From positions 1 through 52,960 of the forward strand of contig JANQPP010000114.1 in the NCBI GenBank assembly GCA_028289405.1: DNA of 52,960 nt, in the 5' to 3' direction. The translations under genes and the position numbers were made by a program. This document shows positions 26,151 to 35,037 of this stretch, one piece after another; the first letter of the stretch is position 1; the number at the start of each line of letters is the position of its first letter. A model generated the notes under the pieces. That model did not search any database, had not been told where the DNA came from, and saw nothing but the letters and a program-made list of their open reading frames with translations. Source of the stretch: Pirellulales bacterium. GTDB taxonomy: Bacteria > Planctomycetota > Planctomycetia > Pirellulales > JANQPP01.

Positions 26151-28283
26151 TCAGCTATCGACAAAGGGAGTCGCCTCGGCTTCGATCGCCAAGATTTCGA
26201 TCACGAGTGGACGCGGTTCGCGATCTTCATCCACGCGGTCCCGTTCATCCTCATCGCGTCCGCTGCCGTAGCCTCGCGAACGCGAATCGTCTTCCCCCTC
26301 ACCGCGGCGAATGAACACGTCGTAGGAAATCACCGTGCCGGCGTCATGATCCTGCCGGGTCCGCTCCAGCCAGACTCCGTCGTCGATGTCGCGGACTTTG
26401 GCCAAGCGGTAATCCAATTTGCGGCGATAGAAGCCATTCATTTTCACGAAGCTCTCTTCCTGCTCGATCCGCGCGAAGTGGACCTTCAGCGGAGCCACGT
26501 TCAGGCCCGACGTTTTGCCGGCCAGTGAGGAAGAGTCAAAATGATATTCGGCGACGACGGACGCGTCCTTGTGAAACTCGAAGGGCCTCTCACTGGGCGA
26601 GGAACGCTGTCCGCTCGCTTCCCGGAGCTGACTCGATACACGGCTCAAGAGGTCCTCCAGCGGATCCGCCTCGTCTTCGTCATCATTCCCGGCGTACGAA
26701 CCATAGCCGCCATCATCCGTACGAGTGCCCCGCCGGCGGTCATCTCGTCTCTCTCGGCGTCGCTCCTCTTTGAAAGGCAGCCGTTTGACGGCCAATAACA
26801 ACCCCGGATCGACCATGACATCTTGAAACGCGCCCGCGTCGAGCAGCCATTTGGCGGCTTCTTGAGAAGACTCACGAGTCGACAACTTGGCAACGGTAGC
26901 GGCCCGGGCTCCGGGCACCATCATCGAGCCGGCGAGCACAAGCGGCTGGAGGTTGGGATCGCGCCCTTTGACGGTTTCCAATCTCCCCAGGGCCGTTTGA
27001 AAAAACTCACCCTGCCACAGCAGTTTCGCCACCGACGATGCCTGGGCAGACGTCATGGTCGGCGCGGCGACCGTATCTTCGGAAGTGCCTTGCCCGGTTC
27101 CATTGGTGTAATAAGGATTGGAATCGGGCGAGCCGTATCCGGTCTCACCATAGCCATAGGCTTCCGCGCCACGCCCGCCGGCAGCGCCTGCGAACGTATC
27201 GTCCTCGGAGGAGGCGTTGCTGATTTCGGTATCAAACGGAACACCTAACAACGTGGCTAGGGCGTTGGAACTCTGCGCTAAAAAGATGGCCTCGAAATCG
27301 TCCCGGACCACATCATCGGCCGATTCCGAGCCGTAGATGGCCAGTTGCGCCGGCATGTTTTCCGGATTCGATTCACGGAGAAAATTCAGTAACAAGTCGC
27401 GGGTTTGGCCATCCACGGAGCCGTTCAGGGCGACTTCCGCCAGCTTGAGCCGCAACCGCTCCGAGGCCGGTTCGCGGATCAAATCAAGTGCCTGGGATTG
27501 CAAGGCCCGCGCGGTGACGGGTGCTTCCCCCGATCCATACGGATCCGGCGGAGTGGAACCGGGCAAATCGACAACCCCTCCGGAGCGAAATCGCTGTGGT
27601 GTCGCCACGATGTGGAAAAAAAGCTCTTCCGAACGCGCATTGTAAGGGTTCGCGAGGGCTTCTAATGCCGCCGTGGCGGCCACGCCATCCTCTACCTCCG
27701 TTTCAAACTTCCCTTTAATCAATTCGATCAGTGCCTTGCGGGCGGCATCCGTGTTGTTCACTCCCAAACCAGCGATGACCGCGGGGCCAACATCGCCATC
27801 CGAACCGGGCCCATAGCCGCCGTAACCGCTGCCATAACTGCGCGATCCGTAGCCGCCGTAAGAGGAATTGGAGGCGCTATCGTCCTCCGTTTCGGGCTCC
27901 TTGGTCAAAAGATCCGCCAAAAAAGTCGCCGCTTCGGCATTCCCTACGTTGTTTGAGGCGAAGTACGTCGCCGCTTCGGCCAACTTGGGATCCCGTTCTT
28001 TCTTGGCAGAGAAGTAATCCGCCTCGGTCCAGTCCGCCACGTTCTCGGGACGGGCCGGTTTTTCTTCCGGCTGGTTATAACTGTATGAAGAGGAGGGACG
28101 CGATTGTTGTGGCGGAGGTGCTTCGGTTGCGCTATCGCAGCCTTGCGCCATCAAGATCGCGAATCCTACGCCACACGCGAAGAACGTCTTGATGTTTGAT
28201 TTTGATTGTCGCTGACGCCGTCGGAGTGAATGGTCCTGACTCAGCATCTGGGGAAACAGGGAGGAGCGATCTGTCGACGCCAT
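26151..28283 (-). CDS. Large Gly/Tyr/Ser-rich lipoprotein, unknown function
   Basis: Not recognised. The 710-residue product starts at an ATG preceded by AGGAG. A basic N-terminus (LRRRQRQSKSNIKTFF) leads into a hydrophobic stretch and a lipobox-like MAQGC, so it is probably a lipoprotein. A Ser/Pro/Gln-rich linker follows. Between about 130 and 165 a low-complexity segment is made of Tyr-Gly-Ser repeats (GGYGSRSYGSGYGGYG), and a second such patch comes near 390. Helical stretches between them (LIREPASERLRLKLAEVALNG) suggest HEAT-like repeats. The C-terminal part has a domain at about 590-680 and ends in a strongly charged Asp/Arg segment. The large frame runs opposite to the response regulator. 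Confidence 0.85.
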   Translation of the reverse strand: MASTDRSSLFPQMLSQDHSLRRRQRQSKSNIKTFFACGVGFAILMAQGCDSATEAPPPQQSRPSSSYSYNQPEEKPARPENVADWTEADYFSAKKERDPKLAEAATYFASNNVGNAEAATFLADLLTKEPETEDDSASNSSYGGYGSRSYGSGYGGYGPGSDGDVGPAVIAGLGVNNTDAARKALIELIKGKFETEVEDGVAATAALEALANPYNARSEELFFHIVATPQRFRSGGVVDLPGSTPPDPYGSGEAPVTARALQSQALDLIREPASERLRLKLAEVALNGSVDGQTRDLLLNFLRESNPENMPAQLAIYGSESADDVVRDDFEAIFLAQSSNALATLLGVPFDTEISNASSEDDTFAGAAGGRGAEAYGYGETGYGSPDSNPYYTNGTGQGTSEDTVAAPTMTSAQASSVAKLLWQGEFFQTALGRLETVKGRDPNLQPLVLAGSMMVPGARAATVAKLSTRESSQEAAKWLLDAGAFQDVMVDPGLLLAVKRLPFKEERRRERRDDRRRGTRTDDGGYGSYAGNDDEDEADPLEDLLSRVSSQLREASGQRSSPSERPFEFHKDASVVAEYHFDSSSLAGKTSGLNVAPLKVHFARIEQEESFVKMNGFYRRKLDYRLAKVRDIDDGVWLERTRQDHDAGTVISYDVFIRRGEGEDDSRSRGYGSGRDEDERDRVDEDREPRPLVIEILAIEAEATPFVDS

Positions 28284-28452
28284 GTGTATTCTCCTAAACC
28301 GTTCCGGGCGTAAAGATTTCCACGCAAGGCCCCAATCAGAAAATATGACGCAAATGAGCCCTTGAATCAACGCTTTTTCATGATAGCAGGGCGATCGCCA
28401 TTTGGCGTGAGTTGGCTCACATACCGCCCAAGATCGTTATCGTGGGTCGCTC

Positions 28453-29985
28453 TTACGCGCGGAAATGATCCCGCAGGATTTGGAAATCGCGAAAATCGAC
28501 ATCGCCGTCGCCGTCCAGGTCTCCTTGCTCCCGCGTGGTCCCCGTACCGAAGTTGTTTTTGAGGTTCACGAAGTCGGACATGGTGAAGGCGATGGCGACG
28601 GCCTCTTCCTCGGAGATGGGCCGCGCTTCATCGACGACCATGCCGACGTTCAGCCGTCCGCCGCTGGCGATCTGGCCACGAAGTCCCGCCACGAGATCCA
28701 CTTCACTCAAGAGGAGGCCACGTATTTCCTCCGCCGACAGCGTGGAATCGGCCGCTAACAGGAGTCCGGCGGCACCGGCGACATGCGGCGCGGCCATGGA
28801 GGTTCCGCTCAAAGCGGCGTAACCTCCGGGCACGGTGGAGATAATCTGTTCGCCCGGCGCGGCGAGTTCGACGCGTATCTCGCCATCATTGGAAAAGGAC
28901 GACAGCCCATCCTCGCGGTCGGTCGCGGCCACCGTGATCACGTTCGCGGCAGCGGACGCTGCTGGATAGGCGTTCATGCCGAAGATTTGCAGGAAGAAAT
29001 TGTCCAGGTCGAGGCCGTCGTTGCCAGCCGCCACGACGACCAGTTGCCCCGCTGCTTCCGCCTCGGCGATGGCCGCGTCCAGCGTCCGAGAAGGCTGGCC
29101 AAAGTAGCCCCAACTATTGTTCGAGATTTGCGCCCCCTCCCGCGACGAATATCGCAGCGCGTCGGCGGCGTCGCGGATGCTGCCTCCGCCATCGGCACCG
29201 AGGAAACGCACCGGCATGATTTGGACTCGCTGGTTCAACCCGGCGATGCCCACGCCGTTGTCACCGCTGGCACCGATGATCCCCGCCACGTGCGTGCCGT
29301 GTCCGGAGTCATCGAAGGCGGCCGCGTCCCCATCGAAGAAATCCCAGCCGTGGAGATCGTCGATGAAGCCGTTGCCGTCGCCGTCCCTGCCGTCGGACCA
29401 GAGCGGGCTCTGGAGCAAATCTCCCGCGTCGATGTAGCCGGTCTCGTTCCAGTCCACCAGGCCGGTTTCCGCGCGGAGCAGGTTGGCCGGGGAATTGAAG
29501 TCATAGAATGTCAGCACTCCATCCGCATCGGTGTCCACGAGTTGGTCGCGCAAGTCGGGCGGAATTTCGTCCTGGTTCACCCAAATGTTCAAATAGAGGT
29601 CTGGGTGGGTGTAATCGACTCCGGAATCGATCACGGCGATGACGACGTCCGTGCTCCCCTGAGTCACCGCCTGCGAGTCCTGCCAATCGATCAGATCGAG
29701 ATTGGTTTGCCGGGAAAAGAAGGGATCATTCGGTTCGGCCAGGTTCGTTTCACCGGCCAACATTTCGTCCGCGTGGGAGAGCGGCTCCACGAGCAAGCCG
29801 TCTTCCGGCAGGCCCTCGAAGCCGACAATCATCACCTCGTCGCAAGTCGTCATGCTCGCGCAGAGCATGGCCCGCGATTCGAGCGGTTCGATGCGGGTCC
29901 GCCATGAAGTGGCACGTAAGACGCTTTTTTTGCGAAAGGAATTACCGTTCCGGGCACCTGGAAATCCGTGGTAGGGCATCGCCAT
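28453..29985 (-). CDS. Exported subtilisin-like serine protease with LEPR-type signature and dockerin-like tail
   Basis: The 510-residue protein is an S8 family peptidase. The catalytic triad is Asp120 (VVIAVIDSGVD), His229 (DSGHGTHVAG) and Ser396 (LSGTSMAAPHVAG); the oxyanion Asn is in AAGND near 322. Residues 31-44 (RIEPLESRAMLCAS) form the LEPR-xLL type signature found near the N-terminus of exported planctomycete proteins. Between the Asp and His blocks is an insert of about 80 residues with Ca-binding-like loops (DTDADGVLTFYD, DGRDGDGNGFIDD). The C-terminal 45 residues end in one EF-hand-like loop (GDLDGDGDVDFRDFQIL) of the dockerin type. It probably acts outside the cell. Confidence 0.93.
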   Translation of the reverse strand: MAMPYHGFPGARNGNSFRKKSVLRATSWRTRIEPLESRAMLCASMTTCDEVMIVGFEGLPEDGLLVEPLSHADEMLAGETNLAEPNDPFFSRQTNLDLIDWQDSQAVTQGSTDVVIAVIDSGVDYTHPDLYLNIWVNQDEIPPDLRDQLVDTDADGVLTFYDFNSPANLLRAETGLVDWNETGYIDAGDLLQSPLWSDGRDGDGNGFIDDLHGWDFFDGDAAAFDDSGHGTHVAGIIGASGDNGVGIAGLNQRVQIMPVRFLGADGGGSIRDAADALRYSSREGAQISNNSWGYFGQPSRTLDAAIAEAEAAGQLVVVAAGNDGLDLDNFFLQIFGMNAYPAASAAANVITVAATDREDGLSSFSNDGEIRVELAAPGEQIISTVPGGYAALSGTSMAAPHVAGAAGLLLAADSTLSAEEIRGLLLSEVDLVAGLRGQIASGGRLNVGMVVDEARPISEEEAVAIAFTMSDFVNLKNNFGTGTTREQGDLDGDGDVDFRDFQILRDHFRA

Positions 29986-30472
29986 CCGTTACTCCTCGTT
30001 TTCTGTTCCCGGGAAGCTTGATCCGGCATACTTCGAGGGTACTCCTGCCCGCTTCGCCGCATCACGCCTCGCCGATCTTTGTATCACGCGCGCCCTGGTG
30101 TCGCCGTCATTGTATCCTTTTCGTCCAAATTGGGGTCATTTTTGTCCGCTCGGCGCGTGAAGCCCTCCGGTAAAATGACACCCTGGCTCGGCCTGAACCC
30201 GTCATGCAAACTCTACTGGTGAGGAAATCCTTGAGGGCAACGAATGAATACCCGCCGATTGCGGACGCTTGTCTACCCTTTTTTCGTGATTTACATTCAT
30301 CCAAGAGTAAGAGCCTGGGGACAACACATCGCAGCATCTGCGAAATGTGAGAGTTCGTTGGCCGTGAAACGCCGACGGATGAAACAAACGTCAGGTTTTG
30401 TCCGTTGGCTTTAATGCTCTTCCCTCCACACCGGCGCTGGCCGGGGCAAGATTCAGCGAGAAAGCTTCGTTT
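29986..30472. other. Divergent intergenic region with one copy of a dispersed element
   Basis: The 487 bp separate the minus-strand subtilase gene from the plus-strand ABC importer genes and should hold both promoters, though no strong box pair is seen. Its right part, 30317-30412, is one copy of a dispersed element that recurs at 35955-36049. No gene is supported; a long minus-strand frame running through here into the binding-protein gene is an antisense shadow. Confidence 0.6.
30317..30412 (-). repeat. Dispersed ~95-bp intergenic element, copy A
   Basis: Read on the minus strand, it starts with a 19-bp core (complement of GGTTTTGTCCGTTGGCTTT at 30394-30412), then 23 variable bases, then a 54-bp segment that begins GTTTCAC and ends GTCCCC. 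Copy B at 35955-36049 has the identical core, the same 23-bp spacing and a 53-bp segment with the same ends and moderate identity inside. Confidence 0.75.
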
Positions 30473-31591
30473 ATGTCCACGCATTCGCAATTCCCGATTC
30501 AAAAGGGCTCTCGATGCCTCGGATTCGTGGCCATGTGCGCTATGCTCGCGGTCACCGGCTGCGGGAATTCGCCGGCCACGGACAACGCCGCCAGGCCTGA
30601 TGGAAACGCTCCTGAAGGAAAGCGCTATATCCTGCTCATGAACGGCAACTCGCCCTTCTGGGACGCGGTGGGAGCGGGGATTCGCGCCGCCGCGGAGGAA
30701 TGGAACGTGAACGCGGTGCTCGCCACGAACGATGGCACACCCGCCGGGCAGATTAACCAGCTCAAGCAATTCGCCACGCAGCTCGACATCGCCGCCGTGG
30801 GCATCTCCGCGGTGGATGCGGACAATCCGGCACTGGCCGAGGAGATGGCTCGGCTCCGGGAAAAAGGAGTGGCCGTCGTGGCCATTGACTCCGACGTGGA
30901 CCGCGAAATCTTTCGCGATTCCCGTTACGCCTTCGTGGGAACGAACAACCTCGAAGCCGGAATGGAGTTGGGCAAGGCCATCCGGCACCTGCGTTCAGAC
31001 GGTGGAAATTACGTGACCTTCGTGGGAGTCTCCGGCGCGCAAAATGCCATCGAACGCATCGCCGGCGTGAAGGAGGGAGTCGGAGAAGCATTCACCAACG
31101 TCGATAACATGCAGGACAACAACGACCGTTCCAAAGCGCGGCAAAACGTGCGGGACGCCATGGCCAATCACCCCAATCTCGATACGCTGGTGGGCATCTG
31201 GTCCTACAACGCCCCGGCCATCGTCGACGTGCTCGATGAGAAACAGAATCGCGATCAGTTCACGGTCGCCGTGTTCGACGCGGAGCCCGCTGCCATCGAG
31301 GCCATGGAGGCTGGCAAGATCGACGTGATGCTCGTGCAAAATCCGTTTCAGATGGGCTACCAGGGGATCCGGTTGATGCACGCCTTGGTCGAGGAAGAGG
31401 AAGCCACGCTCCAAGAGATGTACCCCAACTACGGCCAACCCGAGGGGGATATCTACGACACGGGCCTGAAAATCGTCGTGCCCGACGGCAACGAAAAACT
31501 TTCCGCCAACCAGTTCGGCGAGAAGACGGAGTTTCTCACGCTCAGCGAGTTCCGCGCTTGGCTGGAAGAATACGGGCTCACCGGTTCATGA
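30473..31591 (+). CDS. Sugar-type ABC transporter substrate-binding lipoprotein
   Basis: The 372-residue product belongs to the periplasmic binding proteins of the ribose/galactose type (Peripla_BP_4). A signal peptide ends in the lipobox AVTGC with Cys30 as the likely lipidated residue. The mature domain opens with YILLMNGNSPFWDAVGAGI and shows TPAGQINQLKQF, DSDVDRE, YAFVGTNNLEAG and VLVQNPFQMGYQG, all family-typical. The ATG at 30473 is chosen because the upstream frame passes through the dispersed repeat and would hide the signal peptide. It leads a binding protein-permease-ATPase set; the actual sugar cannot be told. Confidence 0.92.
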   Translation: MSTHSQFPIQKGSRCLGFVAMCAMLAVTGCGNSPATDNAARPDGNAPEGKRYILLMNGNSPFWDAVGAGIRAAAEEWNVNAVLATNDGTPAGQINQLKQFATQLDIAAVGISAVDADNPALAEEMARLREKGVAVVAIDSDVDREIFRDSRYAFVGTNNLEAGMELGKAIRHLRSDGGNYVTFVGVSGAQNAIERIAGVKEGVGEAFTNVDNMQDNNDRSKARQNVRDAMANHPNLDTLVGIWSYNAPAIVDVLDEKQNRDQFTVAVFDAEPAAIEAMEAGKIDVMLVQNPFQMGYQGIRLMHALVEEEEATLQEMYPNYGQPEGDIYDTGLKIVVPDGNEKLSANQFGEKTEFLTLSEFRAWLEEYGLTGS

Positions 31592-31641
31592 TCGGCACGG
31601 CAACGATTCGCATGAAACACTTGTACCGGTAAACGCGCGGC

Positions 31642-32832
31642 ATGGGCTTGGCACGAAAAGATTGGGGACTCCTGGTCGCGATCGGCATGGTGATCGGACT
31701 GGCGCTGCTGGCGGATCCGCAGCGGACCTATTGGGTCAACCCGCAGGAAAGCGCGGTCGATATCGTGCGGCAGGTGACCATGCTCGGCCTGTTCGCCATG
31801 GGGAGCGCGCTGGTCATCATCGCCGGCGGCATCGACCTCTCCAGCGGATCCGTGATCGCCTTCTCGGGCACGATCTGCGCCACCTTGATGCTCGTGCTGG
31901 CTCCGGAGGCAATGGAGAGCCCCCGCGATCCGCAAGTGAGCCTGGCAGTGATGGCGGCCGCCATCGCGGGAACGATCGTCGTGGGATTCCTGGTAGGGAG
32001 CTTGCACGCCTGGTTGATCACGGTCGTGGGACTGCCCCCTTTCGTGGCGACGCTGGCCTCGTTGGTGGGACTTCGCAGCCTGGCCCGGGCCATCATCCCG
32101 CAAGTCACCGAGGCCATCACGGGCCGCGCCAGCAACCAGATTCAAATCTTCGATTCGCGCTTCCGCTACTTGGCAAACTCGGTGTGGATCCCCTTCGTGG
32201 TGTTCGTGGTGCTGGCCATCGTGCTGAGCTTCTTGCTCGGTCGGACGGTGATTGGCCGCCATCTGTATGCGTTGGGAGGTAACGAGGAAGCGGCCCGGCT
32301 CAGCGGCATCCGTACCGACCGTCTGAAATGGCTGGCCTATTCGATCTCGGCCATGCTCTCCTCCGTGGCGGGAATCTTTTTCATCGGCGAGCAAAGCGTG
32401 GCCGATCCGCAGGTGCTCGGCATGGGCTACGAACTGAACGCCATCGCCGCCGCCGTGGTGGGCGGGTGCAGCCTGCAAGGGGGAGTGGGCACGATTCCCG
32501 GCACCGTGCTGGGCTGCGTCTTCTTGCGGACCGTGATGGACGGCATCGCCAAGGTGATCAAGCGGGGCGCCGATGTCTACGAGGGGTGCATCGTCGGCAT
32601 CCTCGTCGTACTCGCCGTGGCCATGAGCCAATTCCGGCAAACCTCCGGCCAGCGCCGGGAGATGCTGCCGGACGCGCTCGGCTGGGTGATGATTCCCACC
32701 TTGGCGCTCTTGGGCGGGGCCATCTCCACATTCCTCATCGGTCCTCGCTGGGGCCTGGCCGTGGCGGCCATCCTGGCCAGCGGCCTGCTGGGAACCAAAG
32801 TACGCGAGCTAGCTCAGGCTCGTCAGTCTTGA
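31642..32832 (+). CDS. Sugar-type ABC transporter permease (RbsC-like)
   Basis: The 396-residue protein is a BPD_transp_2 permease with about ten membrane spans. Typical segments are VTMLGLFAMGSALVIIAGGIDLSSGSVIAFSG (read here as the IAGGIDLSSGS landmark), VGLPPFVATLAS, RTVIGRHLYALGGNEEAARLSGI and NAIAAAVVGGCSLQGGVGTIPGT, all seen in RbsC and its relatives. The C-terminal extension after about residue 340 adds two more hydrophobic segments, longer than RbsC itself (about 320 residues). It sits 50 bp after the binding protein and 33 bp before the ATPase. Confidence 0.93.
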   Translation: MGLARKDWGLLVAIGMVIGLALLADPQRTYWVNPQESAVDIVRQVTMLGLFAMGSALVIIAGGIDLSSGSVIAFSGTICATLMLVLAPEAMESPRDPQVSLAVMAAAIAGTIVVGFLVGSLHAWLITVVGLPPFVATLASLVGLRSLARAIIPQVTEAITGRASNQIQIFDSRFRYLANSVWIPFVVFVVLAIVLSFLLGRTVIGRHLYALGGNEEAARLSGIRTDRLKWLAYSISAMLSSVAGIFFIGEQSVADPQVLGMGYELNAIAAAVVGGCSLQGGVGTIPGTVLGCVFLRTVMDGIAKVIKRGADVYEGCIVGILVVLAVAMSQFRQTSGQRREMLPDALGWVMIPTLALLGGAISTFLIGPRWGLAVAAILASGLLGTKVRELAQARQS

Positions 32833-32865
32833 GTTTGTCTTTCCTCGGTAACGACGAAAATCTCC

Positions 32866-34386
32866 ATGGGCAACCAGTCGATTTTCGAAATTCGAGACGT
32901 CTCTAAGCGGTTCGGCGGGGTCACCGCCCTGGAAAACGTCTCCTTCGAAATTCAGCCCGGGAAGGTCCACGCGATTGTCGGTGAAAACGGCGCCGGCAAA
33001 AGCACGCTGATGAAGATCCTGGCGGGGATCCTCACCGAATTCGACGGCCATATTTTGCTGCGCGGAGAGGCGATCCAGTTCACCGGTCCGTGCGACGCCG
33101 AGGATCGGGGCGTGAGCATCATTCACCAGGAGCTGAACCTGGTCCACCAGCTCTCCGTGGCGGCCAATATCTACCTGGGACGCGAAGAACACGGCAAGTT
33201 CGGCTGGCTGCGGCAGCAGGCCATGGACAAAGCCGCCGAGGCGCTGCTCCGCCGCCTGGAATGCCAGGTCCGCTCCACGGATATCGTGGGCAGCCTGCGC
33301 GTGGGGGACCAGCAATTGGTCGAGATCGCCAAATCGCTCTCGCTGGAAGCGGACGTGCTGATCATGGACGAGCCGACCAGTTCGCTGACCGAAGTCGAAG
33401 TGGAACGGCTCTTCCGCGTGATGGAAAGCCTGCGCGCGGCAGGCACGACGATCCTCTATATCTCGCACAAGATGAGCGAGGTGTTTCGCCTGGCCGACAC
33501 GATCACGGTCCTCCGCGACGGGCGGCATGTCCGCACGTTGCCTCGGCAGGAAACGTCTCCCGGTGAAGTCACGCGGCTCATGGTAGGACGCGAGTTGAAA
33601 CCGTTCGACGCCAAAACGCATGAACATGTGGGAGACGTGCTGCTCAGCGTGCGGAATCTTTTCCTCCCTTGGCCGGGGCATGCCAAACCGTGGCGCTTAC
33701 ATGACATTTCCTTCGAACTGCGGCGAGGGGAAGTGCTGGGAATTGCCGGCCTGATGGGTGCTGGCCGGACCGAGCTGATGGAATGCCTGTTCGGCGCCCA
33801 GCCGGCGTCGCTCAGTGGCGAAATTCGGCTTCGCGGGAGCCGCGTTTCCTGGTCACATCCCCGCGATGCCCTGCAGGCGGGCATGGCGATGGTCACTGAA
33901 GACCGCAAGAATTTGGGCCTCTTCGCACAGCTCAATGTCGGCCAAAACATCTCCTTGTGCCACCTTCGCGAGATCGCGCGCTCCGGCGTGCTGCGTCCCC
34001 AACTCGAACGGCAGGCCGTCACGTCCACCATGGAGCAATTGCGAATCAAAGCACCGGGACCTTCCGCCGTCATTGGCCAGCTCAGCGGCGGGAATCAGCA
34101 GAAATGCATCGTGGGCCGCTGGCTCCTCACCAAGCCACAGGTGTTGCTGCTGGATGATCCTACCCGAGGGGTAGACGTGGGGGCGAAAGAGGAGATTTAC
34201 GAGTTGATTCGCACGTTGTGTGAACAGGGGCTGGCGATCCTGCTCACCTCCAGTGAATTGCCAGAGCTGATCGCCCTCTGTGACCGCATGCTGGTACTGC
34301 GTGAAGGGGTGGTAACGGCGGAATTGGTCCGCGCGGATTTCACGGAAGAGAAGATTATGGCGGCAGCGACCGGCGTTGCGGAATAA
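32866..34386 (+). CDS. Sugar-type ABC transporter ATP-binding protein, double domain (RbsA/XylG-like)
   Basis: The 506 residues hold two fused ABC ATPase domains. The first has Walker A GENGAGKST (about 39-47), the signature LRVGDQQLVEIAKSL and Walker B LIMDEPTSSL. The second has the altered Walker A GLMGAGRTEL, QLSGGNQQKCIVGRWL and LLLDDPTRGVDVGAK, as usual for the RbsA/MglA/XylG group, in which the second site is degenerate. It energises sugar uptake with the permease just upstream. The cluster has no sugar kinase or regulator. Confidence 0.95.
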   Translation: MGNQSIFEIRDVSKRFGGVTALENVSFEIQPGKVHAIVGENGAGKSTLMKILAGILTEFDGHILLRGEAIQFTGPCDAEDRGVSIIHQELNLVHQLSVAANIYLGREEHGKFGWLRQQAMDKAAEALLRRLECQVRSTDIVGSLRVGDQQLVEIAKSLSLEADVLIMDEPTSSLTEVEVERLFRVMESLRAAGTTILYISHKMSEVFRLADTITVLRDGRHVRTLPRQETSPGEVTRLMVGRELKPFDAKTHEHVGDVLLSVRNLFLPWPGHAKPWRLHDISFELRRGEVLGIAGLMGAGRTELMECLFGAQPASLSGEIRLRGSRVSWSHPRDALQAGMAMVTEDRKNLGLFAQLNVGQNISLCHLREIARSGVLRPQLERQAVTSTMEQLRIKAPGPSAVIGQLSGGNQQKCIVGRWLLTKPQVLLLDDPTRGVDVGAKEEIYELIRTLCEQGLAILLTSSELPELIALCDRMLVLREGVVTAELVRADFTEEKIMAAATGVAE

Positions 34387-34582
34387 ACAGCATCTTTCCT
34401 TTCGCTAGCAAATTCTCGCGGCGAATTTTCAACCTATGCTTTAACAGCATATGGACAAAACCATGGCCGTGTGGATCACCGTTGGCGTTCCCGAATGGAT
34501 CGCGCAACCACCGGGCACACGAGGCCATTTTGTCTTCGCGCAGTACGAGTGGCCAGGGGCGGCAACCCATGCGAGGTGCACC

Positions 34583-34756
34583 ATGTGGAAATCCATGTGG
34601 AAAGATTTCTACCGCGACTACATCTTGGATTCCTACGATTACACCATGCAATCGATTGACCAGCTCAATCGGAATGAATGGCTGGCCGTGCTGATCGTGG
34701 TCACCATCATGGGCGCGTTTTGCATGCGCGGCTTCGGTTCCCGTTCGAACTATTAG
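34583..34756 (+). CDS. Small single-span membrane protein
   Basis: A 57-residue product with an amphipathic, aromatic N-terminal half (MWKDFYRDYILDSYDYTM) and one membrane span near residues 32-48 (EWLAVLIVVTIMGAFCM), then a short basic tail. The ATG at 34583 has AGGTG at a suitable distance; an in-frame ATG at 34451 has none and would add 44 residues of unlikely composition. It lies between the ABC importer and the GGDEF-like gene. The function is unknown. Confidence 0.55.
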   Translation: MWKSMWKDFYRDYILDSYDYTMQSIDQLNRNEWLAVLIVVTIMGAFCMRGFGSRSNY

Positions 34757-35037
34757 TACAGGTCGCACGGACTAAAAAACCTCTCTGGCGCTATCAATCC
34801 GCGCGCTATTTTTCTCCGTCTTATTCCTCACCAACGGTCCCGCGCTGGGAGAATCTTTAGCCGGCGCCAAAGCTGTTTTCATCTTGTCCCATCAGCCCGC
34901 CACGCGGATTCGCGATCTACATTTAAGAAACCGGGGAGGGTGGAGTTTTTCTCCGCTTCTGAGAGCCTGGCCCACCACGGGCCAAGTCCAGAAAGTTTTT
35001 CCTCCACGAGAAACAGACCCAAAATCCCGTGGCAGCC

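Noticed and set aside
28783..29907. Plus-strand open frame (374 codons) opposite the subtilase
   Set aside because: The subtilase triad and signature are on the minus strand; the antisense frame has shadow composition.
31453..32640. Long minus-strand open frame (395 codons) opposite the ABC permease
   Set aside because: It is rich in His/Gln/Asp with no family features; it is a shadow of the well-recognised permease and binding-protein genes.
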